In this document: positions 1 to 6,779 of the stretch, piece by piece
How the letters are laid out: the number at the start of each line of letters is the position of its first letter
Numbering within the stretch: position 1 is the stretch's first letter
Notes under the pieces: model-generated
Database searches by the model: none
What the model was told of the DNA's origin: nothing
What the model saw: the letters and a program-made list of their open reading frames with translations, nothing else
Translations under genes and position numbers: made by a program
Assembly: GCA_023427865.1 (NCBI GenBank)
Contig: JAEYZV010000622.1
Span: forward strand, 1-6,781
Direction of reading: 5' to 3'
Source of the DNA: Acidobacteriota bacterium
GTDB taxonomy: Bacteria; Acidobacteriota; Vicinamibacteria; Vicinamibacterales; Vicinamibacteraceae
Length of the DNA stretch: 6,781 nt

Positions 1-20
1 GTCCATGCTAATGCATGGAC
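1..20. repeat. Perfect inverted repeat (8-4-8) at the window edge
   Basis: The arms GTCCATGC (1-8) and GCATGGAC (13-20) are exact reverse complements around TAAT. This stretch is less GC-rich than its surroundings. It lies 62 bases past the stop of the zinc-ribbon gene as read on the minus strand, so it could be the stem of a terminator whose U-tract is cut off by the window end. It could equally be an operator of a gene further left. The symmetry is certain; the function is not known. Confidence 0.45.
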
Positions 21-28
21 CGGGCCGG

Positions 29-44
29 GCAGGACGCAGCCTGC
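29..44 (-). other. Small hairpin downstream of the zinc-ribbon gene
   Basis: GCAGG (29-33) pairs with CCTGC (40-44) around a 6-base loop. With the 1-20 repeat it makes the 81 bases after the zinc-ribbon stop rich in potential RNA structure. There is no T-run on either side, so a classical intrinsic terminator is not shown. I see nothing else in 1-81. Confidence 0.25.
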
Positions 45-81
45 TGCGGGAGGCGGGCGCGTTGCCCACGCCAGTCTCCGA

Positions 82-282
82 TCAGGGTGCAGCGGGCGGC
101 AGTGACAAAGGGGTGCCCGCTGAGACAGGGCGGCCATCACGGACGCGCGCCGACCAGAAGTGCCCGCAGGCGCACGCATACCACGCGATCGTGAGCGTGC
201 TGCCCGGCAAAGGCGGTACTTGCGGCTGCCCGCACGCCGGGCACCGCATCGCGAGGGCGTCCAGACGCTTCCCGGCGTTCAT
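82..282 (-). CDS. Probable small zinc-ribbon protein, 66 aa
   Basis: The translation has the knuckle CPACG (C14, C17) and, 19 residues on, YACACGHFW (C37, C39, then H41 and W43). This is the usual layout of a small zinc ribbon (CPxCG ... C-CGH-W) that binds one zinc ion. The tail after residue 43 is Pro/Ala-rich with no recognisable domain. The second knuckle is CxC rather than CxxC, so the fourth ligand may be H41 or the site may be variant. Most codons end in G or C, as in the neighbours. I chose the ATG at 282 because a sigma-54-like promoter ends just before it; a second in-frame ATG at 249 would start two codons before the first cysteine pair. No good ribosome binding site precedes either. 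The function (DNA/RNA or protein contact) is unknown. A chance ORF in GC-rich DNA remains possible, but two spaced Cys pairs in the right context argue against it. Confidence 0.5.
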   Translation of the reverse strand: MNAGKRLDALAMRCPACGQPQVPPLPGSTLTIAWYACACGHFWSARVRDGRPVSAGTPLSLPPAAP

Positions 283-294
283 GCGTGCTGTCCG

Positions 295-310
295 AGCAAC
301 AGCCGTGCCG
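295..310 (-). promoter_or_regulatory. Putative sigma-54 promoter of the zinc-ribbon gene
   Basis: On the minus strand the sequence reads CGGCACG-GCTG-TTGCT. This matches 11 of the 12 specified positions of TGGCACG-N4-TTGCW, with the invariant GG and GC at the correct 12-bp separation (-24 G at 308, -12 C at 296). The preceding base is T, as preferred. The predicted start of transcription is near 284, only 2 nt before the ATG at 282. It lies about 150 bp past the stop codon of a sigma-54 activator gene. The match is seen; promoter activity is inferred. Confidence 0.5.
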
Positions 311-327
311 ACCTTCGCTGCGCAATA

Positions 328-343
328 TTCCGCGACGGCGGAA
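328..343. promoter_or_regulatory. 16-bp dyad, candidate enhancer site 1
   Basis: TTCCGC-GACG-GCGGAA is a perfect 6-4-6 inverted repeat. Its centre is about 51 bp upstream of the start predicted for the zinc-ribbon gene. NtrC-class regulators with Fis-type helix-turn-helix domains bind dyads of about this size. The same sequence would also fold as an RNA hairpin in read-through transcripts from the regulator gene. Confidence 0.35.
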
Positions 344-362
344 GGCGATTGGCCGGGTCGGT

Positions 363-378
363 CGCGGAACTCTCCGCG
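363..378. promoter_or_regulatory. 16-bp dyad, candidate enhancer site 2
   Basis: CGCGGA-ACTC-TCCGCG is a second perfect 6-4-6 inverted repeat, built from the same CCGC/GCGG half-site core as the dyad at 328-343. Its centre is about 86 bp upstream of the predicted start at 284 and 35 bp from the first dyad. In addition, GTCGCGGAA at 361-369 is the exact reverse complement of TTCCGCGAC at 328-336, so the two dyads also form a larger inverted repeat. Confidence 0.35.
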
Positions 379-383
379 GCGTC

Positions 384-397
384 GCGGGAAAACCCGC
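384..397. promoter_or_regulatory. 14-bp dyad, candidate enhancer site 3 or hairpin
   Basis: GCGGG-AAAA-CCCGC is a perfect 5-4-5 inverted repeat. It is centred 20 bp (about two helical turns) from dyad 2 and about 106 bp upstream of the predicted start at 284. The bases just before it, GTCGCGGG (381-388), nearly repeat GTCGCGGA at 361-368. On the minus strand it would be an RNA stem with a UUUU loop; the absence of a U-tail argues against a simple terminator. Confidence 0.3.
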
Positions 398-420
398 TCC
401 GTGCGATCGCTCGCGCGTCC

Positions 421-459
421 CGGGTGCCGGGTGCCGGGTGCCGGGAGCCGGGGCCGGGC
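421..459. repeat. Heptamer tandem array A (CGGGTGC)
   Basis: Three exact 7-bp units CGGGTGC (421-441) are followed by CGGGAGC (442-448) and then a degenerate GC-rich tail to about 459. The array ends about 5 bases from the stop codon of the response regulator (464-466). Read on the minus strand the core is CCCGGCA, which shares CCCG and the 7-bp period with the array at 6731-6779. Confidence 0.8.
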
Positions 460-463
460 GGGG

Positions 464-1822
<1,359 letters not shown>

Positions 1823-1829
1823 CGCGCGC

Positions 1830-1835
1830 AGTATA
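1830..1835 (-). promoter_or_regulatory. Putative -10 box of a leaderless transcript for the regulator
   Basis: The minus strand reads TATACT, then GCGCGCG, then ATG. TATACT matches the TATAAT consensus at 5 of 6 bases and is an A/T island in GC-rich DNA. Transcription would begin at or one base before the A of the start codon. The lack of any Shine-Dalgarno supports a leaderless mRNA. No good -35 hexamer is seen at 16-18 bp; the best, CTGTCA (1856-1861), is 20 bp away. Confidence 0.5.
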
Positions 1836-1893
1836 GCGAAGCGCGCGGCGGGGCCTGACAGCCTGCCCGGCGATGCGGTTCGTGGCGGCACCA

Positions 1894-1914
1894 GCAGGCG
1901 CGCGCTTCGCCTGC
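1894..1914 (-). terminator. GC-rich hairpin in the peptidase-regulator gap
   Basis: GCAGGCG (1894-1900) pairs exactly with CGCCTGC (1908-1914) around a 7-base loop. It lies 63 bases past the peptidase stop codon. No T-run follows on the minus strand, so it is at best an atypical terminator. Confidence 0.25.
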
Positions 1915-1925
1915 CCTGAGGCAAC

Positions 1926-1945
1926 GCGCCGGACAGGGCCGGCGC
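1926..1945 (-). terminator. GC-rich hairpin just after the peptidase gene
   Basis: GCGCCGG (1926-1932) pairs exactly with CCGGCGC (1939-1945) around a 6-base loop, 32 bases past the peptidase stop. It is the nearest strong stem to the gene end. The absence of a U-tract leaves termination unproven; mRNA 3'-end protection is the other likely role. Confidence 0.35.
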
Positions 1946-1976
1946 CTGCGCTCGCCGCGATGCGCCGGGAAACCGG

Positions 1977-4900
1977 CTATCGTGCGGTCAGCATGACCGT
2001 CGCCGTCATCCGCGTGCCGGCGCGTTCGAACACCACCGCCACCTCCTGCCCCGGTGCGAGCGTTCTGAGCACGTCGGAGTACGCCGACAGCGACGCGAGC
2101 GGCTTGCCGGCCATTTCGACGAGCACGTCACCCGCCTTCATCCCAGCCCGCTCGGCGGCGGATCCCGGCACCAGCCCCGAGGCCTTGACGCCGGGACCGG
2201 CAAACGCGAAATCGGGCACGATGCCGAACCCGGCGCGCCGCGGACCGGGCCCCGCACCTGCCCCCGACGCCTGTGCCCCAGGCGAGGGCGCAGCTGCGCT
2301 GCCCCCGCCGGCGATGGTCGCCGTCAGCGGTTCGGGCCGCTCGGACAGGTAGGCCACCGCCTCCCGCGCGACCGTGGCGATGCGCACCAGCCCGGGAACG
2401 TCCACCTTGTCGGCCGTGTCGCCCGGACGGTGATAGTCGACGTGCGGAGGCGTGAACAACTGCACGGCCGGAATGCCCCTGGCGATGAAGCTCGCCTGGT
2501 CCGAGGACGCGAGCCCCTGCGACGCCATCTGCGTCTGGATGCCGGTCACGAACCCGATGCCCCGGAACACGTGCGGCCACTCGCTGGCCGTGCCCGAGCC
2601 GATGACGCCGACCGGCGACGTGCCGAGCCGCCCGACGCTGTCGATGTTCACCACCGCCCGGATGCCGTCGCGCGGACGCACCGGGTGGTCGACGTAGTGC
2701 CGGGAGCCCAGCATGCCCGCCTCCTCGCCGGTCACGGCGAGGAACACGATCGTGCGACGCGGCGGGCCGGCCGCGGCCATCGCACGCGCGACCTCGAGCA
2801 GCACGGCGACGCCGCTGGCATTGTCGTCGGCCCCCGGGTGCAGCCTGCCCTCGTCGCCCGCCCGCGGGTTGGGCCATCCCATGCCGAGGTGGTCGTAGTG
2901 GGCGGTCAGGACGACCGACTGATCCTTCCAGGTCGGCTCGGTGCCCGGCAGCACGCCGACGACGTTTGCCAATGTCGTAGCGCTGCCGTCCGGCGTCCGG
3001 GTACTCGTGAACGTCTGGCGATACGAGCCGTCGGGCATGCCGGGGGCAAGGCCGACCGCCTTGAACTGCTGCTCGAGGTACGCGGCCGCCCGGGCGAGTC
3101 CGGCCGTCCCGATGCCGCGCCCCTGATATTCCGGGGCCGACAGCGTGGTCACGTGCGTCTCGAGTGAGGCTTCCGAGAAGACGGGCGGCAACGTCGCCAG
3201 CGGCGTGCGTGTCAGCGTCAGCGACGGCACCGCAGCGCTCCGCCCCCCGTCGTCGCGCAGGTCGACCGTCAGCGGCGAGTCCGACGCCTGCCACTGTCCT
3301 TTCAGCATGTTGACGGGCTCGGCGCCCTCGAAGCCGAGATACGAGTACCGGCCGTAGTGCGGCAGCTTGCGCGCCAAACCGGCGATCGCATCGGCGCGAT
3401 CGGAGACGATCCACCCGACGGCTTTCGCGACGTCGTCCGGGTGACGCCGCACCACGATCGCCGCGTGGTCGCGCACCGGCATCGGCTGCGTGTCGATGGC
3501 CCACTGCGAGGCGTGGAGGCGCACCGCCGTGCCATCGACGAGGGCGCCCGCGAACCGGTTGCCGCGGCCGAGCAGCCAGACCGACCGGTCGGCTGGCAAT
3601 GCCGAAATCTCGCGGTCGGTGACGATGCGAGGCGCGTGTGCCGGGCCCCGCCAGCTCTCGGCCATCGCGCGGTACGCCGCCGCGCGTGCCGGGTCCTCGT
3701 CGCTGGCGATGACGACCAGCGGCGCCGGCTCGCCGAAGATCTGCCCGAGCGAGGGCGGCGTCTCGCGCGCGTCGAGCCGGCGGAACGTGTCGAACACGGG
3801 GTCCACGTGCAGCACGAGCGGCGCGTCGCGCGTCTCGATGCGGAACGTGGCGTCCGGGCCGCTGAGCGCCACGCGGTGCTCGACGACCGCAGCCGCGGTC
3901 TGGACGACGAGCGGCACGTCGATGGCAAACGGCGCGCCCGGTTGCGTCTGCGCGAGCACGCCCTCGACGATGTAGCCCGCACCGTCACGCGTGACGCGGG
4001 TGTTGCGCACGACCAAGGACGGGGCGCCGGGCCGCGCGATCCAGTCCTCGAAGAACCGCGCGAGGCCCTGACCGCTCACCGCTTCCATCACGCGCCGCAC
4101 ATCGTCGAAGGAGGCACGCGTGCCGCGATGCTCGCGGTAGAACCGCGCCAGGAACCGCCGGAACGCGTCGTCGCCGACCTTCCGTCGCAGGGCGTGGAAG
4201 CCCATCATCGTCCGGCCGTAGCCGACCGCCTCGGTGGCGGCGCTGTGCCGGCCACGGAACTGCACCAGGGCGAAGTCCTGCGCCGACGACACGTAGTCGC
4301 GATACTTCTGCAGCGTCGAGCGGCGGTAGGTGGCGTCTTCGCCGCGCTGCTCCTGCATCAGGTGATCGGCGACGTACGCGGTGAGTCCCTCGGACCAGTT
4401 GCCGCGGGATTCGTCCACGAACACCGAGTTACCCCACCAGTTGTGCAGGATCTCGTGTGGATACGAGGACGTGATGATGAACGGGAAGCGGATGATCTGC
4501 GGGCCGAGCAGCGTGAACGACGGCATCCCGTATCCGCTTTCCCAGAAGTTCTCGACGAGCGCGAACTTGCCGTACGGGTAGGGTCCGATGAGGGCCCGGT
4601 ACATCTCGAGATACTGCGCGGTTGCCGCCAGGTATCTGGAGGCGAGAGCGGGATCGGCGTCGTGCAGGTAGACCTGCGCCTCGACCGCGCCGGCCGACTG
4701 CGTGGACAGTTGCAGCGGGCCGCCGACCAGGTGAATCTGATCCACCGGGTCGGTGGAGGTCCAGCGCGCACGGCCGTCTGCGCCGCGTGACGTGCCGCCG
4801 CCTTCGCTGATGACGCGCCAATCGCCGGGCTGCGCAACAGTCATCTCGAACGTCACCAGCGCCCTGCCGACCAGCGGGTACCACGCACTCGTGCCCGCCA

Positions 4901-5357
4901 GGTAGACGCCAGCGCCCGAGATCAGCCCCGGCGTCGATCTGAAGCCGCGCGTGTACTCCTCGCGCGCATCCGAGAGCGCGAAATCGAACACGCCGTCGTA
5001 CTCGAGGCGCAGCGTGCCGCCGGGCGACGGGAGCGTCGCGCGGTAACGCTTCACCGGGGACACGTGCTGCGGCTGACCACCCTCGACCTCGCCGAGCCAG
5101 GCCGCATCGCCCACGGGCACGGCAGCCACGGCCGGATCGGCCCTGGTGATGCGCAGCCGCTCGTGCAACAGGAACTCGACGTCCGTGCCAGTACCGGCCG
5201 GTGTCAGGTCGGCCTTGACGGCCACACGCCCCGTTGCCGGATCGAGCGCGACGTCCAGCACGTGGTGGACACGCTCCTGAGCCGATGCCGCACTCGCGGC
5301 GAGCATGGCGACCAGCGCGAGGCGCGCGGGCCGCAACGGGGACGGGATGGTGCGCAC
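1977..5357 (-). CDS. Exported M1-M28 double metallopeptidase with C-terminal PDZ domain, 1126 aa
   Basis: This is a secreted protein carrying two zinc exopeptidase-type domains, probably acting on peptides in the periplasm or outside the cell. Numbering is from the GTG at 5357. Residues 1-27 form a Sec signal peptide: Arg-rich start, hydrophobic LALVAMLAASA, and cleavage after ASA. M1-type part (about 28-450): HEILH at 301-305 and the third ligand E323 in WSEGLTAY; GYGMPSF (275-281) stands where GAMEN is usual; Y380 is the likely catalytic tyrosine. A middle domain of unclear fold (about 540-690) includes LPHYGRYSYLGF. M28 part (about 731-1003): HYDHLG (H820), GADDNASG (D844), TGEEAG (E878/E879), NIDSVG (D906) and YHRPGDT (H976) supply a complete two-zinc site. 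An Ala/Gly/Pro linker (about 1011-1041) leads to a PDZ domain (1042-1126). The frame is open to 5504, but that extension overlaps the upstream gene, lacks a signal sequence and holds all the frame's cysteines. A GTG at 5375 is an alternative start. It begins 49 bases after the phosphoesterase stop, so it is probably co-transcribed with it. Confidence 0.93.
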   Translation of the reverse strand: MRTIPSPLRPARLALVAMLAASAASAQERVHHVLDVALDPATGRVAVKADLTPAGTGTDVEFLLHERLRITRADPAVAAVPVGDAAWLGEVEGGQPQHVSPVKRYRATLPSPGGTLRLEYDGVFDFALSDAREEYTRGFRSTPGLISGAGVYLAGTSAWYPLVGRALVTFEMTVAQPGDWRVISEGGGTSRGADGRARWTSTDPVDQIHLVGGPLQLSTQSAGAVEAQVYLHDADPALASRYLAATAQYLEMYRALIGPYPYGKFALVENFWESGYGMPSFTLLGPQIIRFPFIITSSYPHEILHNWWGNSVFVDESRGNWSEGLTAYVADHLMQEQRGEDATYRRSTLQKYRDYVSSAQDFALVQFRGRHSAATEAVGYGRTMMGFHALRRKVGDDAFRRFLARFYREHRGTRASFDDVRRVMEAVSGQGLARFFEDWIARPGAPSLVVRNTRVTRDGAGYIVEGVLAQTQPGAPFAIDVPLVVQTAAAVVEHRVALSGPDATFRIETRDAPLVLHVDPVFDTFRRLDARETPPSLGQIFGEPAPLVVIASDEDPARAAAYRAMAESWRGPAHAPRIVTDREISALPADRSVWLLGRGNRFAGALVDGTAVRLHASQWAIDTQPMPVRDHAAIVVRRHPDDVAKAVGWIVSDRADAIAGLARKLPHYGRYSYLGFEGAEPVNMLKGQWQASDSPLTVDLRDDGGRSAAVPSLTLTRTPLATLPPVFSEASLETHVTTLSAPEYQGRGIGTAGLARAAAYLEQQFKAVGLAPGMPDGSYRQTFTSTRTPDGSATTLANVVGVLPGTEPTWKDQSVVLTAHYDHLGMGWPNPRAGDEGRLHPGADDNASGVAVLLEVARAMAAAGPPRRTIVFLAVTGEEAGMLGSRHYVDHPVRPRDGIRAVVNIDSVGRLGTSPVGVIGSGTASEWPHVFRGIGFVTGIQTQMASQGLASSDQASFIARGIPAVQLFTPPHVDYHRPGDTADKVDVPGLVRIATVAREAVAYLSERPEPLTATIAGGGSAAAPSPGAQASGAGAGPGPRRAGFGIVPDFAFAGPGVKASGLVPGSAAERAGMKAGDVLVEMAGKPLASLSAYSDVLRTLAPGQEVAVVFERAGTRMTATVMLTAR

Positions 5358-5406
5358 GGCGGGTTCGGACGACACGCATGAGGGTCCCGCGCCGACCGAG
5401 GTGAGG

Positions 5407-6156
5407 TCAAGTGACGGACAGATCGGCAAGCAGCGGCAGGTGATCGGACGCCCGCGTGGCGCTCGCGCGGTCGACGACGTCGCAGTGCGCGACGCGATCG
5501 ACAAACGCCGCGGGCACGAAGACGTAGTCGAGCCGAAGGTGCGGATTCCATGTCGGAAAGGTGAAGCCCGTCTCGCCGGGTCGACTCACGCGAAACGCGT
5601 CCACGTAACCGGCGTCGAGCACCTGCTGCACGGTCCGCCAGCGGATGTGGCCTCCGCTCAACCAGACGAACGGCCGCAGGCGAAACGGCAGGCGCCGGAT
5701 CTCGAGCAACTCCCCGGGCGCGAGCGTGTTGAAGTCGCCGGCCAGCGCGTGGAACCCGCCGGCGTACACCTCGACGGCGCGCAGCAGCGCGCGTACTTCG
5801 GCCACGCGGCGCCGTTCGGTCCACGCCGCGTGTACCGCGCTGAGATGCACGCCGAACAGCCGCACACCTCCACCGGCCGGCACGACCTCGAGGAACGCGT
5901 GCCGCGATACGCGCGGCTGATGCCACTCGAAATGCTCGACGCGTGCCCGGGCAAGGAAACCGAGCGACTGCCGCCCCGACGTGCCCCACTGCGCCATGCC
6001 GGTGCACCGGGCGAGGCGCTCGACGACGGCGGGACGCGTCGCCTCCTGCAACAGCACGACGTCGGGTGCACAGGCATCGATCGTCGCGATGAGGTCGTCC
6101 TCGCGTCCGAGGCCGCCGTACCGGATGTTGTAGGTGAGCAGGCGCACCGGACTCAC
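5407..6156 (-). CDS. Endonuclease/exonuclease/phosphatase family protein, 249 aa
   Basis: This is a metal-dependent phosphodiester or phosphomonoester hydrolase of the DNase I-like (EEP) superfamily. The signature blocks are in order: LLTYNIRYGG (N10), DVVLLQEATRP (metal ligand E38), VRLFGVHLSAVH (H104), LAGDFNTL (D141, N143), RLDYVFV (D210) and ASDHLPLL (D238, H239). All the usual catalytic residues are present and the length is normal for a single-domain member. It has no signal peptide or membrane segment, so it is cytoplasmic. The substrate cannot be read from sequence: DNA, RNA, nucleotides and phosphoinositide-like molecules all occur in this superfamily. The start is a GTG at 6156 that overlaps the stop of the nucleotidyltransferase gene by four bases (GTGA), which indicates translational coupling. 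The only Shine-Dalgarno-like element is a weak GGA about 9 bases upstream. Confidence 0.92.
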   Translation of the reverse strand: MSPVRLLTYNIRYGGLGREDDLIATIDACAPDVVLLQEATRPAVVERLARCTGMAQWGTSGRQSLGFLARARVEHFEWHQPRVSRHAFLEVVPAGGGVRLFGVHLSAVHAAWTERRRVAEVRALLRAVEVYAGGFHALAGDFNTLAPGELLEIRRLPFRLRPFVWLSGGHIRWRTVQQVLDAGYVDAFRVSRPGETGFTFPTWNPHLRLDYVFVPAAFVDRVAHCDVVDRASATRASDHLPLLADLSVT

Positions 6157-6701
6157 GCGGCATCCGGATCGCCGAGCAGCGTGAGGTACGGCTGCCCGAT
6201 CAGTTCTCCGCGCAGGAAGATCACCAGGTCGTGCGACGCCTGGACGTTCACCGGTCGGCCCGCGAGCCGGGTGAGCCGTTCACGCAGGTCGGCCAGCGCG
6301 GGTGCGATGTCCGGGTCGTCCTCACCCATCGGCCGCGAGTGGACGCCGGGCACGAAAAAGCCCGTGACCTTGAAGGCCCCGAGCACGTCCGCGCCCACGA
6401 GCGTGAGGTCCACGTCGCTGGTACCCGGTCCATCGGCGTCGAAGGGCGCCTCGTCCTTCCAGCGGAAGCCCGTCACGGCACTGCCCCGGACGATGGCACG
6501 CGTGCCCGGCGGCACCGCGTCGACGATTGCCTGGCGGAACGCGTCGAACTTCGCGGTATCGCCGCCGAAGACGAGCCGGATGAACGTCTCGCGCTTCTCC
6601 GCTTCGGACATCCCGCCCTGGACCTCGGTCGGTGCGGGTGTGCCCGCGTCGAGGGGACGGGCTGGCGCATCGGGATTGAGCGAGGGGCTGTCTGACGTCA
6701 T
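6153..6701 (-). CDS. Nucleotidyltransferase-fold protein, 182 aa
   Basis: RGSAVTGFRW (G73, S74) followed by GTSDVDLTLVG (D96, D98) is the Gly-Ser plus Asp-x-Asp signature of the polymerase-beta-like nucleotidyltransferase superfamily. The C-terminal part (about 130-175) has helix DIAPALADLRERLTRLAG, a strand PVNVQ, and LVIFLRGELIGQPYLTLL. The third metal-binding acid expected on the strand after the helix is not obvious: the strand reads VNV with N152. Activity is therefore uncertain. Residues 1-30 are Pro/Ala/Ser-rich and look disordered. The ATG at 6701 fits the predicted sigma-54 transcript start 2 nt upstream. An internal ATG at 6611 begins the conserved-looking part (MSEAEKRETF) and has purine-rich GAGG and AGGGCGGG just before it, so a 152-aa form is a real alternative. 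It is the first gene of the apparent operon and overlaps the next by four bases. The substrate and acceptor are unknown; I do not recognise a specific family such as an antitoxin or an aminoglycoside-modifying enzyme. Confidence 0.85.
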   Translation of the reverse strand: MTSDSPSLNPDAPARPLDAGTPAPTEVQGGMSEAEKRETFIRLVFGGDTAKFDAFRQAIVDAVPPGTRAIVRGSAVTGFRWKDEAPFDADGPGTSDVDLTLVGADVLGAFKVTGFFVPGVHSRPMGEDDPDIAPALADLRERLTRLAGRPVNVQASHDLVIFLRGELIGQPYLTLLGDPDAA

Positions 6702-6713
6702 GCCGCTCGTGCC

Positions 6714-6729
6714 AGCAAGCGTCGCGCCA
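6714..6729 (-). promoter_or_regulatory. Putative sigma-54 promoter of the nucleotidyltransferase operon
   Basis: The minus strand reads TGGCGCG-ACGC-TTGCT. This matches 11 of 12 specified positions of TGGCACG-N4-TTGCW, preceded by the preferred pyrimidine (C at 6730), with GG and GC at the required separation (-24 G at 6727, -12 C at 6715). The predicted transcription start is near 6703, 2 nt before the ATG at 6701. The heptamer array abuts it directly upstream. Enhancer sites would lie beyond the window. Confidence 0.55.
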
Positions 6730-6730
6730 G

Positions 6731-6779
6731 ATTCGGGACTCGGGATTCGGGATTCGGGATTCGGGGTTCGGGACTCGGG
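6731..6779. repeat. Heptamer tandem array B (ATTCGGG)
   Basis: There are seven units of exactly 7 bp: ATTCGGG, ACTCGGG, ATTCGGG three times, GTTCGGG, ACTCGGG. The array may continue past the window end. Only the first three bases vary; TCGGG is constant. It sits upstream of the operon, one base from the -24 element. It shares the 7-bp period and the CCCG core (minus strand) with the array at 421-459. Confidence 0.9.

Noticed and set aside
51..66. Plus-strand AGGCGGG-CGCG-TTGCC resembling a sigma-54 site
   Set aside because: It has three or more mismatches to the 12 specified bases and no supported plus-strand gene follows.
403..410. GCGATCGC palindrome (HIP1-like octamer)
   Set aside because: HIP1 abundance is a feature of cyanobacteria. 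A single octamer in very GC-rich DNA is expected by chance.
1823..1924. Upstream extension of the response regulator to an ATG at 1924
   Set aside because: The receiver domain normally begins within a few residues of the start, and the TATACT box and both GC hairpins of the gap lie in or beside this stretch.
3357..4790. 477-codon plus-strand open frame opposite the peptidase
   Set aside because: It is antisense to the M1 catalytic region, has biased composition and no recognisable domain.
5376..5406. Possible separate promoter for the peptidase between it and the phosphoesterase
   Set aside because: No -10-like A/T island or TTGC element at proper spacing was seen; co-transcription is simpler.
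5358..5504. N-terminal extension of the peptidase to an ATG at 5504
   Set aside because: It would overlap about 100 bases of the phosphoesterase gene, contains several Cys while the rest of the protein has none, and would bury the signal peptide about 50 residues inside.
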